Position numbers and translations under genes: made by a program. This document shows positions 1 through 13,502 of a stretch of 64,000 nt of DNA, piece after piece; positions within the stretch are counted from its first letter, which is position 1, and every line of letters begins with the position of its first letter. Source of the DNA: Sinotaia quadrata (taxonomy: Eukaryota > Mollusca > Gastropoda > Architaenioglossa > Viviparidae); the NCBI GenBank assembly GCA_028829895.1, contig CM054183.1, forward strand, positions 19,232,975-19,296,974, written 5' to 3'. Below the pieces are notes generated by a model. It ran no database searches. It saw only the letters and a program-made list of their open reading frames with translations, and was not told where the DNA came from.

Positions 1-560
1 TACTCTTCTTTCCAATAGAATTGCTAGTAATAGCTTAAACTAAAGGAAACTACTCTTCTTTCCAATAAAATTGCTTGTAATAGCTTAAAGGAAACTACTC
101 TTCTTTCCAATAAAATTGCTTGTAATAGCTTAAAGGAAACTACTCTTCTTTCCAATAGAATTGCTAGTAATAGCTTAAAGGAAACTACTCTTCTTTCCAA
201 TAGAATTGCTAGTAATAGCTTAAAGGAAACTACTCTTCTTTCCAATAGAATTGCTTGTAATAGCTTAAAGGAAACTACTCTTCTTTCCAATAAAATTGCT
301 TGTAATAGCTTAAAGGAAACTACTCTTCTTTCCAATAGAATTGCTAGTAATAGCTTAAAGGAAACTACTCTTCTTTCCAATAAAATTGCTTGTAATAGCT
401 TAAAGGAAACTACTCTTCTTTCCAATAAAATTGCTTGTAATAGCTTAAAGGAAACTACTCTTCTTTCCAATAGAATTGCTAGTAATAGCTTAAAGGAAAC
501 TACTCTTCTTTCCAATAAAATTGCTTGTAATAGGTTAAAGGAAACTACTATTCTTTCCCG
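1..560. repeat. 45-bp minisatellite, about 12 copies, continuing off the left edge
   Basis: The unit contains 'tactcttctttccaata' and 'attgctagtaatagctta'. Two main variants (taga/taaa, ctag/cttg) are mixed. Because 45 is a multiple of three, the - strand stays open; this is not a gene. Confidence 0.95.
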
Positions 561-980
561 TAAAATGGAACTACTTTTATGCCTGAAATTTGGTTCGTCA
601 TGTTCTTACTGTCTGTGAGCGCTATAACAATGAGAGTGTGCGTATTGTCAAAGAAGCAAATGTTAAGAGATAAATACATTATTTCTTAATTCGTCAAAAG
701 TGCTTTTGTATAAATATAAATATAAATATGACTTTTGTCTGAACTGTTGGTATAAAATCACGCTCTCCGTCTCTTGGAGGACATTAATTAAATCAACATT
801 AGAAGTATAAAAGAGCAAACTTGGACAAATGTTTAAACTTACATTCCAATAAATTACTTTCCCACCAATCTGGATTTTACTAATTGACTAATAAGAGCTC
901 TTTTACCAACACCGCCATGCATATTTGATGAAGAAGCTTTCTCAAAATATTTTATTTCCGAACGGATAAGGCGATCGAGA
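561..980. other. No feature recognised
   Basis: AT-rich sequence between two minisatellites; no ORF, RNA or transposon signature seen. Confidence 0.5.
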
Positions 981-1565
981 GTTATGCTCCTTAAAACTTG
1001 TTTTAAAAGTAAGTTTTGTTGTGGAAGAGTTATGCTCCTTAGAACTTGTTTTATAAGTAAGTTTTGTTGTGGAAGAGTTATGCTTCTTAGAACTTGTTTT
1101 AAAAGTAAGTTTTGTTGTGGAAGAGTTATGCTCCTTATAACTTGTTTTAAAAGTAAGTTTTGTTGTGGAAGAGTTATGCTCCTTAAAACTTGTTTTAAAA
1201 GTAAGTTTTGTTGTGGAAGAGTTATGCTCCTTATAACTTGTTTTAAAATTAAGTTTTGTTGTGGAAGAGTTATGCTCCTTAGAACTTGTTTTAAAAGTAA
1301 GTTTTGTTGTGGAAGAGTTATGCTCCTTATAACTTGTTTAAAAGTAAGTTTTGTTGTGGAAGAGTTATGCTTCTTAGAACTTGTTTTAAAAGTAAGTTTT
1401 GTTGTGGAAGAGTTATGCTCCTTATAACTTGTTTTAAAAGTAAGTTTTGTTGTGGAAGAGTTATGCTCCTTAGAACTTGTTTTAAAAGTAAGTTTTGCTG
1501 TGGAAGAGTTATGCTCCTTATAACTTGTTTTAAAAGTAAGTTTTGTTGTGGAAGAGTTATGCCAC
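981..1565. repeat. 48-bp minisatellite, about 12 copies
   Basis: The unit contains 'ttatgctccttataacttg' and 'aagttttgttgtggaagag'. It is open on both strands because the unit length is a multiple of three; one copy has a base deletion that shifts the frame. Confidence 0.95.
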
Positions 1566-2865
1566 ACCATCACAAACTACACAAACGTAAGCCCACGGCT
1601 GAAATAGTACCATGTCTAGTGTGTGAAGATTTTATTAGCAGTAATTATGTAACACCCATTAACCTATGAAACACAAGATACAATATAGAACTATTTCACC
1701 GTGTGCATCGGCAAATACTGTGGAAAGCGTATTTACATGTATGACATGTCACGATTTGTGCGCAAAATGCCCGAGCTCTAATATACGCTGCAGAATAGCG
1801 CGGTTGTCTTCAGGAACAAGCAAAACATTTGCAATATATTCATAGCAGGTTAATCGAGATTCATGGGTTAGGTTATGATTGGTTTGCATTTTCTATCTGT
1901 AATATTTTAAATCTTAAATGTTAATACCTGCACAATTGTAGACGACTCAAAATAGCCCTCAGCTGTAGGCTGCCTGAACAGTGGAAGTCAAAAGGAGCAT
2001 TTAAGACTTTAATAACTTTTGTATGTGTCCAAAACGCTACAATGACAATCGGGGTAATGGAAATTACGTGCAGGCCTGTATGTCCATGTTACTTTGCAGT
2101 AATAGTTACTGCTCAGCTGAGAATAAACCTAGTCAGTCGGGCTCAGAGTAGAGGGTAAAAAATTTTACAACAGCTCTGGGATAATTATATTCATCAAAGA
2201 ATAAACGGGTAGTAATGTTCACAAGATTCAACATTTTCATTTAGCAGAAGCAGCATCTTTAAGCATGAAAACATCAAATAACGGAATGACATTTGACTGA
2301 TGACTATAATGTAAAAAGGAAGCACGGATCAATAACATCGTGACTATCATGTCATCTCTATCATAACATTCTGGATCTGCGATGTAACCCTGCTTTGATG
2401 TTCCGTTTATTTATGGGTCTACAAGGATTTTGTGAGATTCAGCAATTTAGAGACAGTTTGAACACTAGAAAGAATTAGAAGTTGAGAAGATTACAGCTGA
2501 CAGTTTTTGACGATTATAGGCGTCGAGATTGAATCGCAACCATGAGTGGAGATTTCATGGGTAGAGTTTGTCTTTTAGATCAAAGTTTTCTTTCAGATGC
2601 AAAATTTAGCTTTCACTGTGGAACATAGCTTTCAATAATTAAGATTTCTTATGTAGAGCTTGGTTTTCGTTAGTAGAGCTGTCTTAACCAGAGGTTATTT
2701 TTTCGTTAGTGGAGCTGTCTTAACCAGAGGTTATTTTTTTTCGGTACGGAGTCTACTTGAGTGGAGCAAATTTATGATTCCTAATAATTTATTTTTATCT
2801 GCCATCATAATCAAGAAAAATAGCCGAAGCAGTTGCCACCATCTCCATCACAAGACAGGCAAAAT
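1566..2865. other. Unassigned DNA upstream of the GPCR exons
   Basis: No exon with convincing splice sites was found. The missing GPCR N-terminal exon could lie here or further upstream. A short duplicated block, 'gtcttaaccagaggttatt', occurs at 2680-2740. Confidence 0.4.
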
Positions 2866-3020
2866 AACAACACTTTAATAAAGAAAGCAAACTAACAACA
2901 CTTTAATAAAGAAAGCAAACTAACAACACTTTAATAAAGAAAGCAAACTAACAACACTTTAATAAAGAAAGCAAACTAACAACACTTTAATAAAGAAAGC
3001 AAACTAACAACACTTTAATT
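2866..3020. repeat. 28-bp minisatellite, about 6 copies
   Basis: Unit 'caacactttaataaag' plus 'aaagcaaactaa'. Confidence 0.95.
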
Positions 3021-3299
3021 AAGTAAGCAAACTAACAAATTCGATTTCAATAAGGTGGACCATCTCAGACATTTCCCCTCACCTGTCACCTTACGAGACA
3101 AGAAGAGTGGTAATTTGTCTCTATCACACTTCGGACATCAAAGGACATCAAAGGCAAGGCCGCGACATGGTTTGATGGTGGCCTTGGTCCGGAACTGTTG
3201 ATAGCATAAATCCTTCTTATATATATTTATGCAGCTTTTATAAAACTGTTACGAATATTTCTTTGTTACAACTCATTGTCGACGTAGACAGACAGCAAT

Positions 3300-3605
3300 T
3301 AAAGTCTGATATGTCACATGTGGTGAGTGATTTGTCACATGTGGTGAGTGATATGTCACATTGAGGTGAGTGAAATGTCACAGTATGTGTCTTATGTATA
3401 CGAAAGACAGAATTGGTTGTGTGTTATTTACTAGAAAGATGCGCTACATGTTTGTTATGTACATGAAAGGGAGAGTTGTGTATGTGTTGTGTACTATAAA
3501 GAGAGAGTTGTATGTGTATTGTGTACTATAAAGAGAGAGTTGTATGTGTAATATGTACTAGAAAGAGAAGTTGTATGCGTGTTGTGTACTAGAAAGAAGA
3601 GATTT
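3300..3605. repeat. Two short imperfect arrays
   Basis: Three copies of a roughly 22-bp 'gtcacatgtggtgagtga' unit at 3311-3378, then about four copies of a roughly 31-bp 'gtgtactataaagagagagtt' unit at 3465-3600. Confidence 0.8.
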
Positions 3606-3842
3606 ATGTTCTAAAGACTGTAGCTATCACTGTTTCAGTGTATGATTATGCGTTTGTCTGCACGCAAGCGTGTTTACTAGATAGCATATACGAATTCAGC
3701 AGTTTTGTTTGGTCGCTGAAAATGATTAGTGATTAGCACAAATGCCAATATAAAAGACAAGAAGTATTACAACTTTCAAAAAGTGTTATTTTAAAATATA
3801 CAGGTCTCAGATGATCGCGGTTTGTTTCTGTTACTATTTCAG

Positions 3843-3910
3843 GACAAATTGTTTTTGAAGGAATATATCTTTTTGCGATCATGATTGTGGGACTCACGGG
3901 GAATATATGG
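3843..3910 (+). CDS. GPCR exon carrying TM1
   Basis: The exon is preceded by ctatttcag and followed by gtaagt. It begins with two bases of a split codon and reads QIVFEGIYLFAIM, then IVGLTGNIW. It ends in phase 0, matching the next exon (VVVVTW). The GN pair is the TM1 signature. Confidence 0.8.
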
Positions 3911-6900
3911 GTAAGTACAACTTTGTTTACATATCAACTACACAAGCATTCGTTGTGGATTTCTTTTATTGTTGTTGTTTGCTCGCAGTCACTTGAGTCA
4001 CAATCTAAATATATTGTTAAATATGTATACTTACTTCTCTTAAAGGCTTGACTATATGTCTCTTGTTACATATTAGCTCTTATTTAACGAACCTCTCCCA
4101 GTATCAGGATTACAGTTTTAATATTTATACCTATACTGATGACAGACCGGTTGCTTGATTCACCGTTCATTCCTTACAATTAGAATACCCTTGAGTTACG
4201 ACACCCAATGTAATAGTGTAGTCTTGACTCTTAGACCGCGACTCTGCCTGCCCCTGTGATACGCGAGCGGTTACGTCATCAGAGTGCTCTCACCGTGAGT
4301 GTCTATCGAACACTCGAGCCACGCGGACCGTAGCTATTCAATTTACACTCTTTGTTCTTCAGGATCAAAGTCGGCCGTCCAAAACGGCTTACGAAGATTT
4401 ATACGGCAAAATATAGGATTCAATTGTGTCATTAATTGAAGAAACAAAATTCAAAGTATTTAGAATGTAGTAATATGCATTTCGACTTTACAGAAAGCTA
4501 ATGCTGGCTTTGAACGTTCTTTCTTTGAAAATGTAGTCATAATTGGGCTTTATTTAAGGCACGTTTTTTTCCCCTCTTTTCATAGAGAGTAATTTGTTTT
4601 TCAAACAATTCGTCTCAGACAAAGCGCTGACTTCTCACATGAATAGAATGTATCTAGCAACCGTTGGCTAAGATTTCTTCAGAAAAGTGGAACCGTAGTA
4701 TCAGTCTATTTTTTGAACGAAAGCAATAATCTCTGTTCAATTGTTGTCATTTAATTCTTTTTCCTTTTAAGTGGCTCTTTCTCAAACGTTCGTTATTCAG
4801 TTTTGTTGTTGTTATAGTTTAAAAAGAGTTTGAATTATATCACTAAAATCACTCTAGTCAAGTCCTTCCTTCAGTATGCATAAAAATGTATCCACGGAAT
4901 GAAAGAAGAAAAATAAAAATACACAGATATATAGACCTTAGCATGATTAAAATGAGTTGGTAGTTTCGTTCATTTCTATGAATTCCTCAAGTTTGGACTC
5001 ATCACTGACCTAGTGACACGCAAGACATACATCACTGCTCTAGTTACTCGCACATCCTACATCACTTCTCTAGTGACACGCAGGACATACATCACTTCTC
5101 TAGTTACACGCAGGACATACATCACTTCTCTAGTGACACGCAGGACATACATCACTTCTCTAGTTACACGCAGGACATACATCACTGCCCTAGTTACACG
5201 CATAGCATACATCACTGCCCTAGTTACACGCAGAGCATACATCACTGCTCTAGTTACACGCAGAGCATACATCACTGCCCTAGTTACACGCAGAGCATAC
5301 ATCACTGCTCTAGTTACACGCAGAGCATACATCACTGCCCTAGCTACACGCAAGACATACATCACTGATTCTACATGATATTATTTCAGTTATAATATAA
5401 TTTCAATAGTAATTTCATTATTGTTTACTGGCATCCCCAAAATTAATCTTGGTGAAGATATTGGTGGTGGCACTGGTAGTCATAAAATGATTGGAAACAA
5501 ACTAAACGTAACAGTGAGTTAGTTCTTAGTAATGCAGTTTTAGAATTCAGTATTCAACATCCAAAGTTAGAAAATATACGCTTTCATCATCTATCGAAGG
5601 AGCTAAACAACTTGAATGCACATTTCTGATCCATTTTCCAAACTTCATATATTGCATTATAGCTGGTTGTTGTTTGATTTCAAACACGTGACTAACTTAC
5701 AGAGTGTACAAATCTCTTTTCTGCACATTGTCCAATACAGAATTAGCTTAGAAGAAAGGTCAAAATCAGAAAGGTTTTAGTTTAGATATATCTGAACAGG
5801 CTGACAATTCCAAATTAGTTTCATTATATTTATTCTAGAGTTTATTGTCATTTCCGATTTACTTAGAAGTAAAAAATTGCCGTGTTCATGTTTCATAAGT
5901 ACAAAAGCAGTTGCACTAAAAAATGTGAACGTAAGAATTATTTTTTGATTTAACTTCATAATGTACACGTTGTCAAAGTTACAGCTTCATTATTGATCAA
6001 AAAGATATAAGATTTTATCTATAAAAAATAAATAATATAAACATGTTGTTGGCTTCCCTTATTTTATTTATTCTTCTTCAAAGTAATTTTCGCTTGAGAT
6101 TGCCGGGTTACTGGGCGAAAAGCACGAGGGGTTAGGTCAATGGTTGAAGAAAGAAAGACGATGATTGTTTGCTTTCGGACATTCGGTGCACAGCGCATAA
6201 AGACTTTATTCCAATTGATCGGACAGTTAACCAAATCTTTTATGTTGTGGTTTTAATTCAGTGTAGAGGGAAAAAGTTCGGAGAACATGTTCCCCAGCTC
6301 TTATAAAAACGAATGGTATCTTCATCATGGCGATACTCGTTTCCATTCACGAGTTTGGGGGGGGGGGTGTCCAAAAGTGTATTCATGCAGTACCCCACCG
6401 TCCATACACTCCCGTATTCTCTCCTTGTAATATTACCAAACAACGCTTGATGATCACTTCTGTTATTTGTGATAATTCAACAATACTCAACCAAACAATG
6501 CTTGATGCACACTTCTATTTGTGACAATTCAACAATTCTCAACCAAACAATGCTTGATGAACACTTCTATTTGTGACAATTCAACAATTCTCAACCAAAC
6601 AATGCTTGATGAACACTTCTATTTGTGACAATTCAACAATTCTCAACCAAACAATGCTTGATGAACACTTCTGTTACCTGTGACAATTCTCAACCAATCA
6701 ATGCTTGATGAACACTTCTGTTATTTGTGACAATTCAACAATTCTCAAACAAACAACGCTTGATGAATGTCCTGACAACTTATAATTCTCATCATTATTG
6801 ACATCGACGTGCACGAATCGTCTTTCACTTGTCAAAATAGCAATCGATTCTTATCACATGAACTTATTATTAGATCTCTGTTTTCTCGTTGAGTAGCATG

Positions 6901-9639
6901 TCATATTTTAAACTTGGGGTTAGATTATTGTTAATTTACAAACTGCATATGACTGTATGAATATCTGTTTGCTTCTTTACATTTTAAGTGCCTATTATAA
7001 TCATCAGTGAGTAATTTAGTTTATTGTCTGCGACGTCGTTTCATATTAACTTCCTGCGCCATTTGTCTGTCTCGAATGACGTAATCAGTGGCCGCCAGGA
7101 GTGGGTGCTCAAGCCAAACGATTGTAGACACTGAGAAATAAATATTGGGGAAAAGGGAGATAAATACTAATTAAATGAAACGGTCAACTAAATATACAAA
7201 CTAATTAACTAACTAACTAACCTTTAAAGGAGCTACGTTGATAAGATAACTTTTCAATCTGCAGTGCATATAAATAAAATACACACTAACACTTTGGACA
7301 TTAGACATTAATATGTACTTTTTTCTACAGTCGTCTTATGCACTCGTGAAACTGTTTATAAAACGTACCTCAAAATAGGTCGCTTGAAACTTTCTTATGT
7401 GAGAAATACCACATTATTTTATTTGTGTGAAAATTGCAGCAATTTAAAATATTCATTTTCTTTCCATTCATAAATGCTACATTACACATTTTGTTTATTG
7501 CTTAGACTTAATTACAAGCAATATGCTTTTGATATATATAAAGGAATATAAGTACATCCTAAACAAATACGTGAAGAATAGAAAATGGAAAAAAACAACA
7601 ACCCTTATTTCTTATTCCCTGTTAGATATGTACTGTGATTAGCCAGCAGCAGATAATGCTGTTTAATAGGGTTCACTGCTAACCTCAACAGGTCACGTGC
7701 TCCTTTTGGAAAGCTGTATGGGCATGTATGGTTAATAAATGTGTGAGTGTGTGTGCGCGAGCGATAATGCCCATGTACCATTATTATAGCGAATTTGCAC
7801 ATTGCAGTCTCCTAACGCCAGTTCTAATTGCGAATGAGGAAAGCAATTCATAAACACAAACAAGTTAATATTTAGTATGCCCCGGAGATCGGGGGCGGAC
7901 ACTGCCCCCTATGTTAGTCCCAGATACTCCAGTCTCCATGCAAAATTTCAGTTTCCGAGCTGTCCGTCCCAAGGGTAAACCACACCCACAAGGAAAACTT
8001 CTACTTCTTAGCTCTCTCCTTGCAGCTATGGATTAAACACACGCGGGCGCACGGACAGACACATTTCTGGTTAATTTATTAGAACTGTTATTATAACTTT
8101 TGATTTCGATGTGTGGGGTGCGTGCTGGTGCCACGAGCCTATGGATTCTGTGCGTGCATGTGGGGGTGTGGAAACGATGGGATGCAGAGCAGAGAGACTG
8201 CAAGTTGCTGAAGTTATATTTATCACATTCTTTTGTCTCCAACGAGCTGTGTCAGCAATTCCTTTCTACTCTGATACCTCCATATTTGCCGACTCTCACT
8301 GTTCACAAAAACGAGCTTATTCTAAACAAAACTCTAAAAAGAGACAAACAAACGGTGATATATAACTTGCTTCAGCGTTTCCGACAGGCGTCGTTATGTC
8401 CCCTTTCGTCAATATAAAAACCTTGCGCCAGTTATAATTGACTATTTCGAGAAACACCAATCAATAAAATTACATTCATGTTTTAGTCTATTATAGAATT
8501 CTTCCCGTTGTCACTCAGACCTCGATGAGATCAAATTACAACCAGATAATTAAAATTTCACCTTTAGTTAGCCGTGTATAAGATAGAAATAACGCGCGCT
8601 CGCGCACACACACACATATACACTCACGCAAACGCATGCACACAAACGAACACAACAAAATTTGCTTGCACTATTTTTTTTTTAATGATCATGAGTCCTA
8701 GTGTCTCCATAACCAAAATGCTGTTAACAGTCACGATCTGTCTTATCTGGATGACAACAAAAGCAAAGTAGAAATAAATCATGTGTTTACGTCGAAACCG
8801 CTCTTTAAGAGAGGAATCATTGACCTACTGACTGATATCTTCTTTCTAGAACTCTTGTAATAAAAAAAAAAATGCTAAGTGGTGTAATGACATACAAGAT
8901 TCAGCAGAAACAAGATGATATCGACAAAATATTACTAAAAATTATCCATAAATATTTCTACCAGTACGGCAAAATAAATTTATTTTTAACATCAGGTTAC
9001 TTTTGTTTACTGTTCATTGCTGCAGTATATTTTGTGCAGTGTATGTTGCTGTTTAGATTTCATGCTACTGAATTACCCAACGTCTAATTATCAGAGGGAT
9101 TTAGGGAAAAAAGTACAAGTGGTTAATTATCACAGGGATTTAGGGGAAAAAAGTACAAGTGGTTAATTATCACAGGGATTTAGGGAAAAAAGTACAAGTG
9201 GTTAATTATCACAGGATTTAGGAAATACGAACAAGTGGATCGCACAGGTAATTTCGTGTTTTTTCCCCTAACGTATGACATAAACAATAAGGGCAAAAAT
9301 AAACATCGATCCAAATGAGAAATGAAAGATATTGATTTATCGATAAAATTGAAAAAGTACAATTTGAGATATATTCAGAAAGGAAATTTATCAGATTGTT
9401 CTGTATGTTCCATTTCTTGTACTTGGGTAATGCGATATGGAGAGTGCAACTTTACAATTCAAGAAACTGGTACTCTAAAACCATTAATTTTCTACATATA
9501 TATTTGTGTCTAAACAAATTTACCTTCCAAAGAACTAGCATAATAAATAAAAATTTCCGTGGTCCATACAGTATTGGCAAACTTCAGGAAACAGAATTTA
9601 CAGCTCACTGCCTTGTGTGGGGTGATAATTATTAGATTT

Positions 9640-9684
<45 letters not shown>

Positions 9685-9716
9685 CCACACCTCTCTCTCT
9701 CCCTATATATATATCG

Positions 9717-9772
<56 letters not shown>

Positions 9773-11945
9773 GCACACACACACACACACACACTCACAC
9801 AACGCACGCACACACAATCATATATACAAATACATACTTGTAGAGAAAGATATTAAAATAGATTAATGTCAATAATTATTTTACTGATTCATCCATCTAT
9901 CTTTCTATCTATGTTGGAGTAAATTTGCTTATCTCTAGTTTAAAATTTATTTGTTATATAAATTGTTAAATTGTCAGAGTAACCCGACTTTGGGCACTCC
10001 TTATGACGGTATTTTTGAAAGTGTCTGAGTTAGAAGTAGATAACTCAAGTCGAAAATGTTCTAGAAATTGCTGATATAATGCAAACTAGTGAGTATTTTT
10101 TTAAAATATCTAATGGTTATGATTTACGAGAACGAGTCCAGTCAATGGCGGAGATTAAAAAGCTTATTTGCTGTAGAGAAATCTATTGTTTAATAAATCT
10201 GAATATGAAATGGCATAGAAGTCAAGATTTGCAAGGTGTCCATTTGTTTGGTGAGACAAGTAGCCTTTTCTGCTTTCATTTCAATGTTTGATTTGAACCT
10301 CCTACGACCAACTGCAATAAAGTTGGGAGTGGTGTGTAAGTGTAAGAACACAATACACTCTACTGACATGTGACGGAAAGATTTGTTGACTGCCTAACAA
10401 TTTTTACTGTAGAGAAGTTGTTGGACATAGCTACATTTCTTGTTCTGTTTGAAGGAGTTGGCATGGTGAAAAGAAGCACCCACATTAATTCTAAGTAGCA
10501 GAACAGTGTTTATCACGTGCAAGTAACACAGGTGGAGCTGATATAAAAACTGATGACAATAACTTGTGTCTTTGTTGTAAAAACGCATGGAAGGACTTTT
10601 GAGACAGCAGTTGAACAAGGTTATTTAAAACTATTATCAGTTATCTCTAATAACTCCATTTCTGTTCTCTGATAAGACTATTCTGCAATTTGTATTGGCT
10701 CTTTTGTTGAATTGTATTTTTAAGATATAGGACTCTGTTAACATAAAATTATCCAAACTTGGTTTTTTTCGAAATATCGATGTCTAATAATCTATTTCAT
10801 TTTATTTGTCATATGTATATTTGATTGTTGATTTAATAAATTTATTGACCTTCTTAAGCATATTGATAATCTTATGTTGGAGAAGGAAGTGGGTGGTTTC
10901 ACTGGAGGAACCTTGATGTAATTTTTAAGGGAACCCCTGCATAAAAATTACTATATCTTACCGATGTTTATTTTTTCTCAAATCAGGGAACCCGAGGGTT
11001 CCTAGGAAATCCGATTGAGAAAATCTACCGTAAGACATCATTTTTATATGTATCTAAACTATCAAATGTACTCCCTATGACATTGTTTTTATATGTATCT
11101 AAACTATAAAATATACTCCCTATGACATCATTTTTATATGTATCTAAACTATGAAATGTACTCCCTATGACATCATTTTTATATGTATCTAAACTATGAA
11201 ATGTACTCCCTCTGACATTGCACTGTCCAGGTGGTTGTAGTCACATGGCGGATGAAGAAACTCTCCACGACCGTGGGGCTGCTCTTCGCCAACCAAGCCG
11301 TCTCTGATATGCTGCTGCTGGTAAGCGTCCCTTTTAAGGTCCTGACGCGCATCACTGCCACGTGGAAGCTGGGCAGCACGCTCTGTTCAATCATGTCGTC
11401 CTTGGACTTCCTGTCAATGAACGTGACGTGCTTCAGCATGAGTGCACTGGCGCTGGATCGCTACCTCACCGTGTGTCGGACGACGACGCACCCTGGGTCG
11501 GTGAACTGCGTGAAGAAACATAGTTGGAAGGTGAGACGATTGGCGTTTAGATAGTCTCCCTTTGGTCAGTGTTGGCATGCAAGCCCAGGGCGTTCTGATT
11601 GTCATCTCCACTGATGTGACGCTCGCCCGCCCGATGCTCTCGTTTCGTTGTTCCTGGTCTTCATGTCTCGAGTCAAGAAAATGTTTGTGCTGCTGGACTG
11701 TTTTCTTAGACTTATCTTTTTTTCTCCTGTTTCGTGTTCGATTTCTCATTGACGTACTCATGTATTGATTTCTTTTGCTAAATTTTGATAAATTTATAAT
11801 TAGCAATCTCAATTCGATTGGTTCATTTCTAGAACACTAGTCGGTTTTATCTGTTTATCCAATTTTAGAATGTCATATAATGTATCTTCCGTCCGTTCAT
11901 CCGCTGTCTGTCTGTCTGTCTTCCTATCCATCCATCCATCCATCC

Positions 11946-11985
<40 letters not shown>

Positions 11986-13428
11986 GCCAACCTGCCTACC
12001 TGTTGGTCTGTTTATCTGTCTATCTCATTCACCCACCACTAGTCATTCATTGAAAGAAGCGGTCAGTATCCCAAATAAGGCTTAAGAAATATTATAGGTG
12101 CAACTATTCTCAAATACTCATATAAAATTTATATATTCTCTTGACCCATTTTTCTGCATCTCAAATGTTGTGGTGAAATAGCCAACTGCTATTATTCGTA
12201 ATGAAAATATTACGACAAAGGAATAAAATGAAAACTACAACGAACAAGACTTTTCACATTCACAAAGGCACTCATTTAATCACTTTGGCAGATTAACCTA
12301 ACAGTGTGTTGCGCCAGAGCGAGTGATCTAAGAAGTCTCTGCTAACCTGACCAGGTCAATGCTCAAGAAACACCTCTTCAATGTGATGACAAAATTGACG
12401 TGAATTTGCAAGGCGCTTATAAGTACCAAACTCTCTTTCTAATAGCCACCCAGAAGCTAGCATGCTATTGAACCGACACTAGAACAACCACAAAATATAA
12501 TTTCACAATGTTAGTCTACACAACCCTACTACTTTGAACAGATCTTGAATTAACTGTTCGAATTTCCTCTCCTTGGCATCAATTGATGCGAAAGCGGCGG
12601 AAGCCGGAAGCTCCCCCTACACTAGCAAGCAGTTTACTTCTTGAGTGAAACGGTATCTATTTAGGGCGCATTTAAGAGCTAAGGGGAATTAAGTAAGTAA
12701 CGATTATCCCAGATAAGAAAACAACTGAAGTTTAGTTAACCCACTTGTCAGTTATTGAATGTATGCATTAATATTTGATATAACTTTTAATAATAAAATA
12801 ATAACGAAGAAGATGGGTTATCAAACGACCCACCTACTTGTTTGTTTGTCTGTCTGTCCGTCTATACCGTAACTAACATTATTCAGTATTTTCAGATTAT
12901 AGCGGGACTTTGGGCAGCCGGCGTACTGCTGTGTCTGCCATCCGTATTTTACTGGCAGCAGATCACGGTTGTCAATGGCGACGTTAAGTATGTCTTTTGT
13001 GGCATCTTTTGGAAGCCTGGCATCAACCAGTACGTCTACGGGATTTTTGCAGGGACACTGGGTAATGGAATTCCGTTTTCTATCATCATCTTTTGCTACG
13101 TGCGTGTGTTTTACACCGTCAGAGCGAATTTCAGGAGGATACGGCCCGATACTGCTGTCATTCCTGTGACGAAACCTTCCATAGAGTCACCTCCCCTGAA
13201 TGACGCAAAAAGAGAAAGACAGCTCATCGTGAGCGGTGAAAGTCGCCCAGGTGTTCATGCGTCCAGCGCTCGTGCGTACATGGATGATCGACATTGTCCA
13301 ATGAAATCGCAGGTATTTCTTATGCTCTTATTTCCAGCAACAGTCTTCATACCTCTTGATCAAAAATGCCTGTACACCATTTTTTCTTTATAGACGTTTG
13401 ACTGGGAATGATGTGTATTATAGATTGG

Positions 13429-13502
<74 letters not shown>

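Larger units (their letters stand above)
3911..11230 (+). other. GPCR intron between the TM1 exon and the TM2-TM3 exon
   Basis: GT-AG intron. It contains minisatellites at 4995-5370, 6430-6770, 9085-9230 and 11030-11220, CT and CA microsatellites at 9640-9815, and dispersed repeat copy 1. A GC-richer patch at 4215-4340 and another at 7870-7990 ('cccggagatcgggggcgg') have no assigned function. Confidence 0.7.
11531..12895 (+). other. GPCR intron between TM3 and TM4 exons
   Basis: GT-AG intron. It contains a (CATC)n/(CTAT)n microsatellite at 11925-11985 and the weak LINE 3' end at 12320-12402. Otherwise nothing recognised. Confidence 0.7.

Noticed and set aside
24..515. 163-codon open frame on the - strand with repeating LLERRVVSFKL
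   Set aside because: It is produced by a 45-bp tandem array whose unit length is a multiple of three; no splice or start context.
854..1669. Overlapping open frames on both strands (MLLKTCFKSKFCCGRV repeats and antisense)
   Set aside because: A 48-bp tandem array gives open frames on both strands; a single-base deletion in one copy breaks them without consequence.
5013..5378. Open frames with TRRTYITSLV repeats on both strands
   Set aside because: Minisatellite of 30 bp; same artefact.
7870..7990. GC-rich stretch that looked like a transposon 3' end or an exon
   Set aside because: No open frame, splice sites, terminal repeats or second copy seen in the window.
9559..9843. Ser-Leu and His-Thr rich open frames
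   Set aside because: CT and CA microsatellites.
11414..11812. 132-codon antisense open frame rich in Arg/His
   Set aside because: It overlaps the GC-rich GPCR exon on the other strand and continues into intron; a shadow frame.
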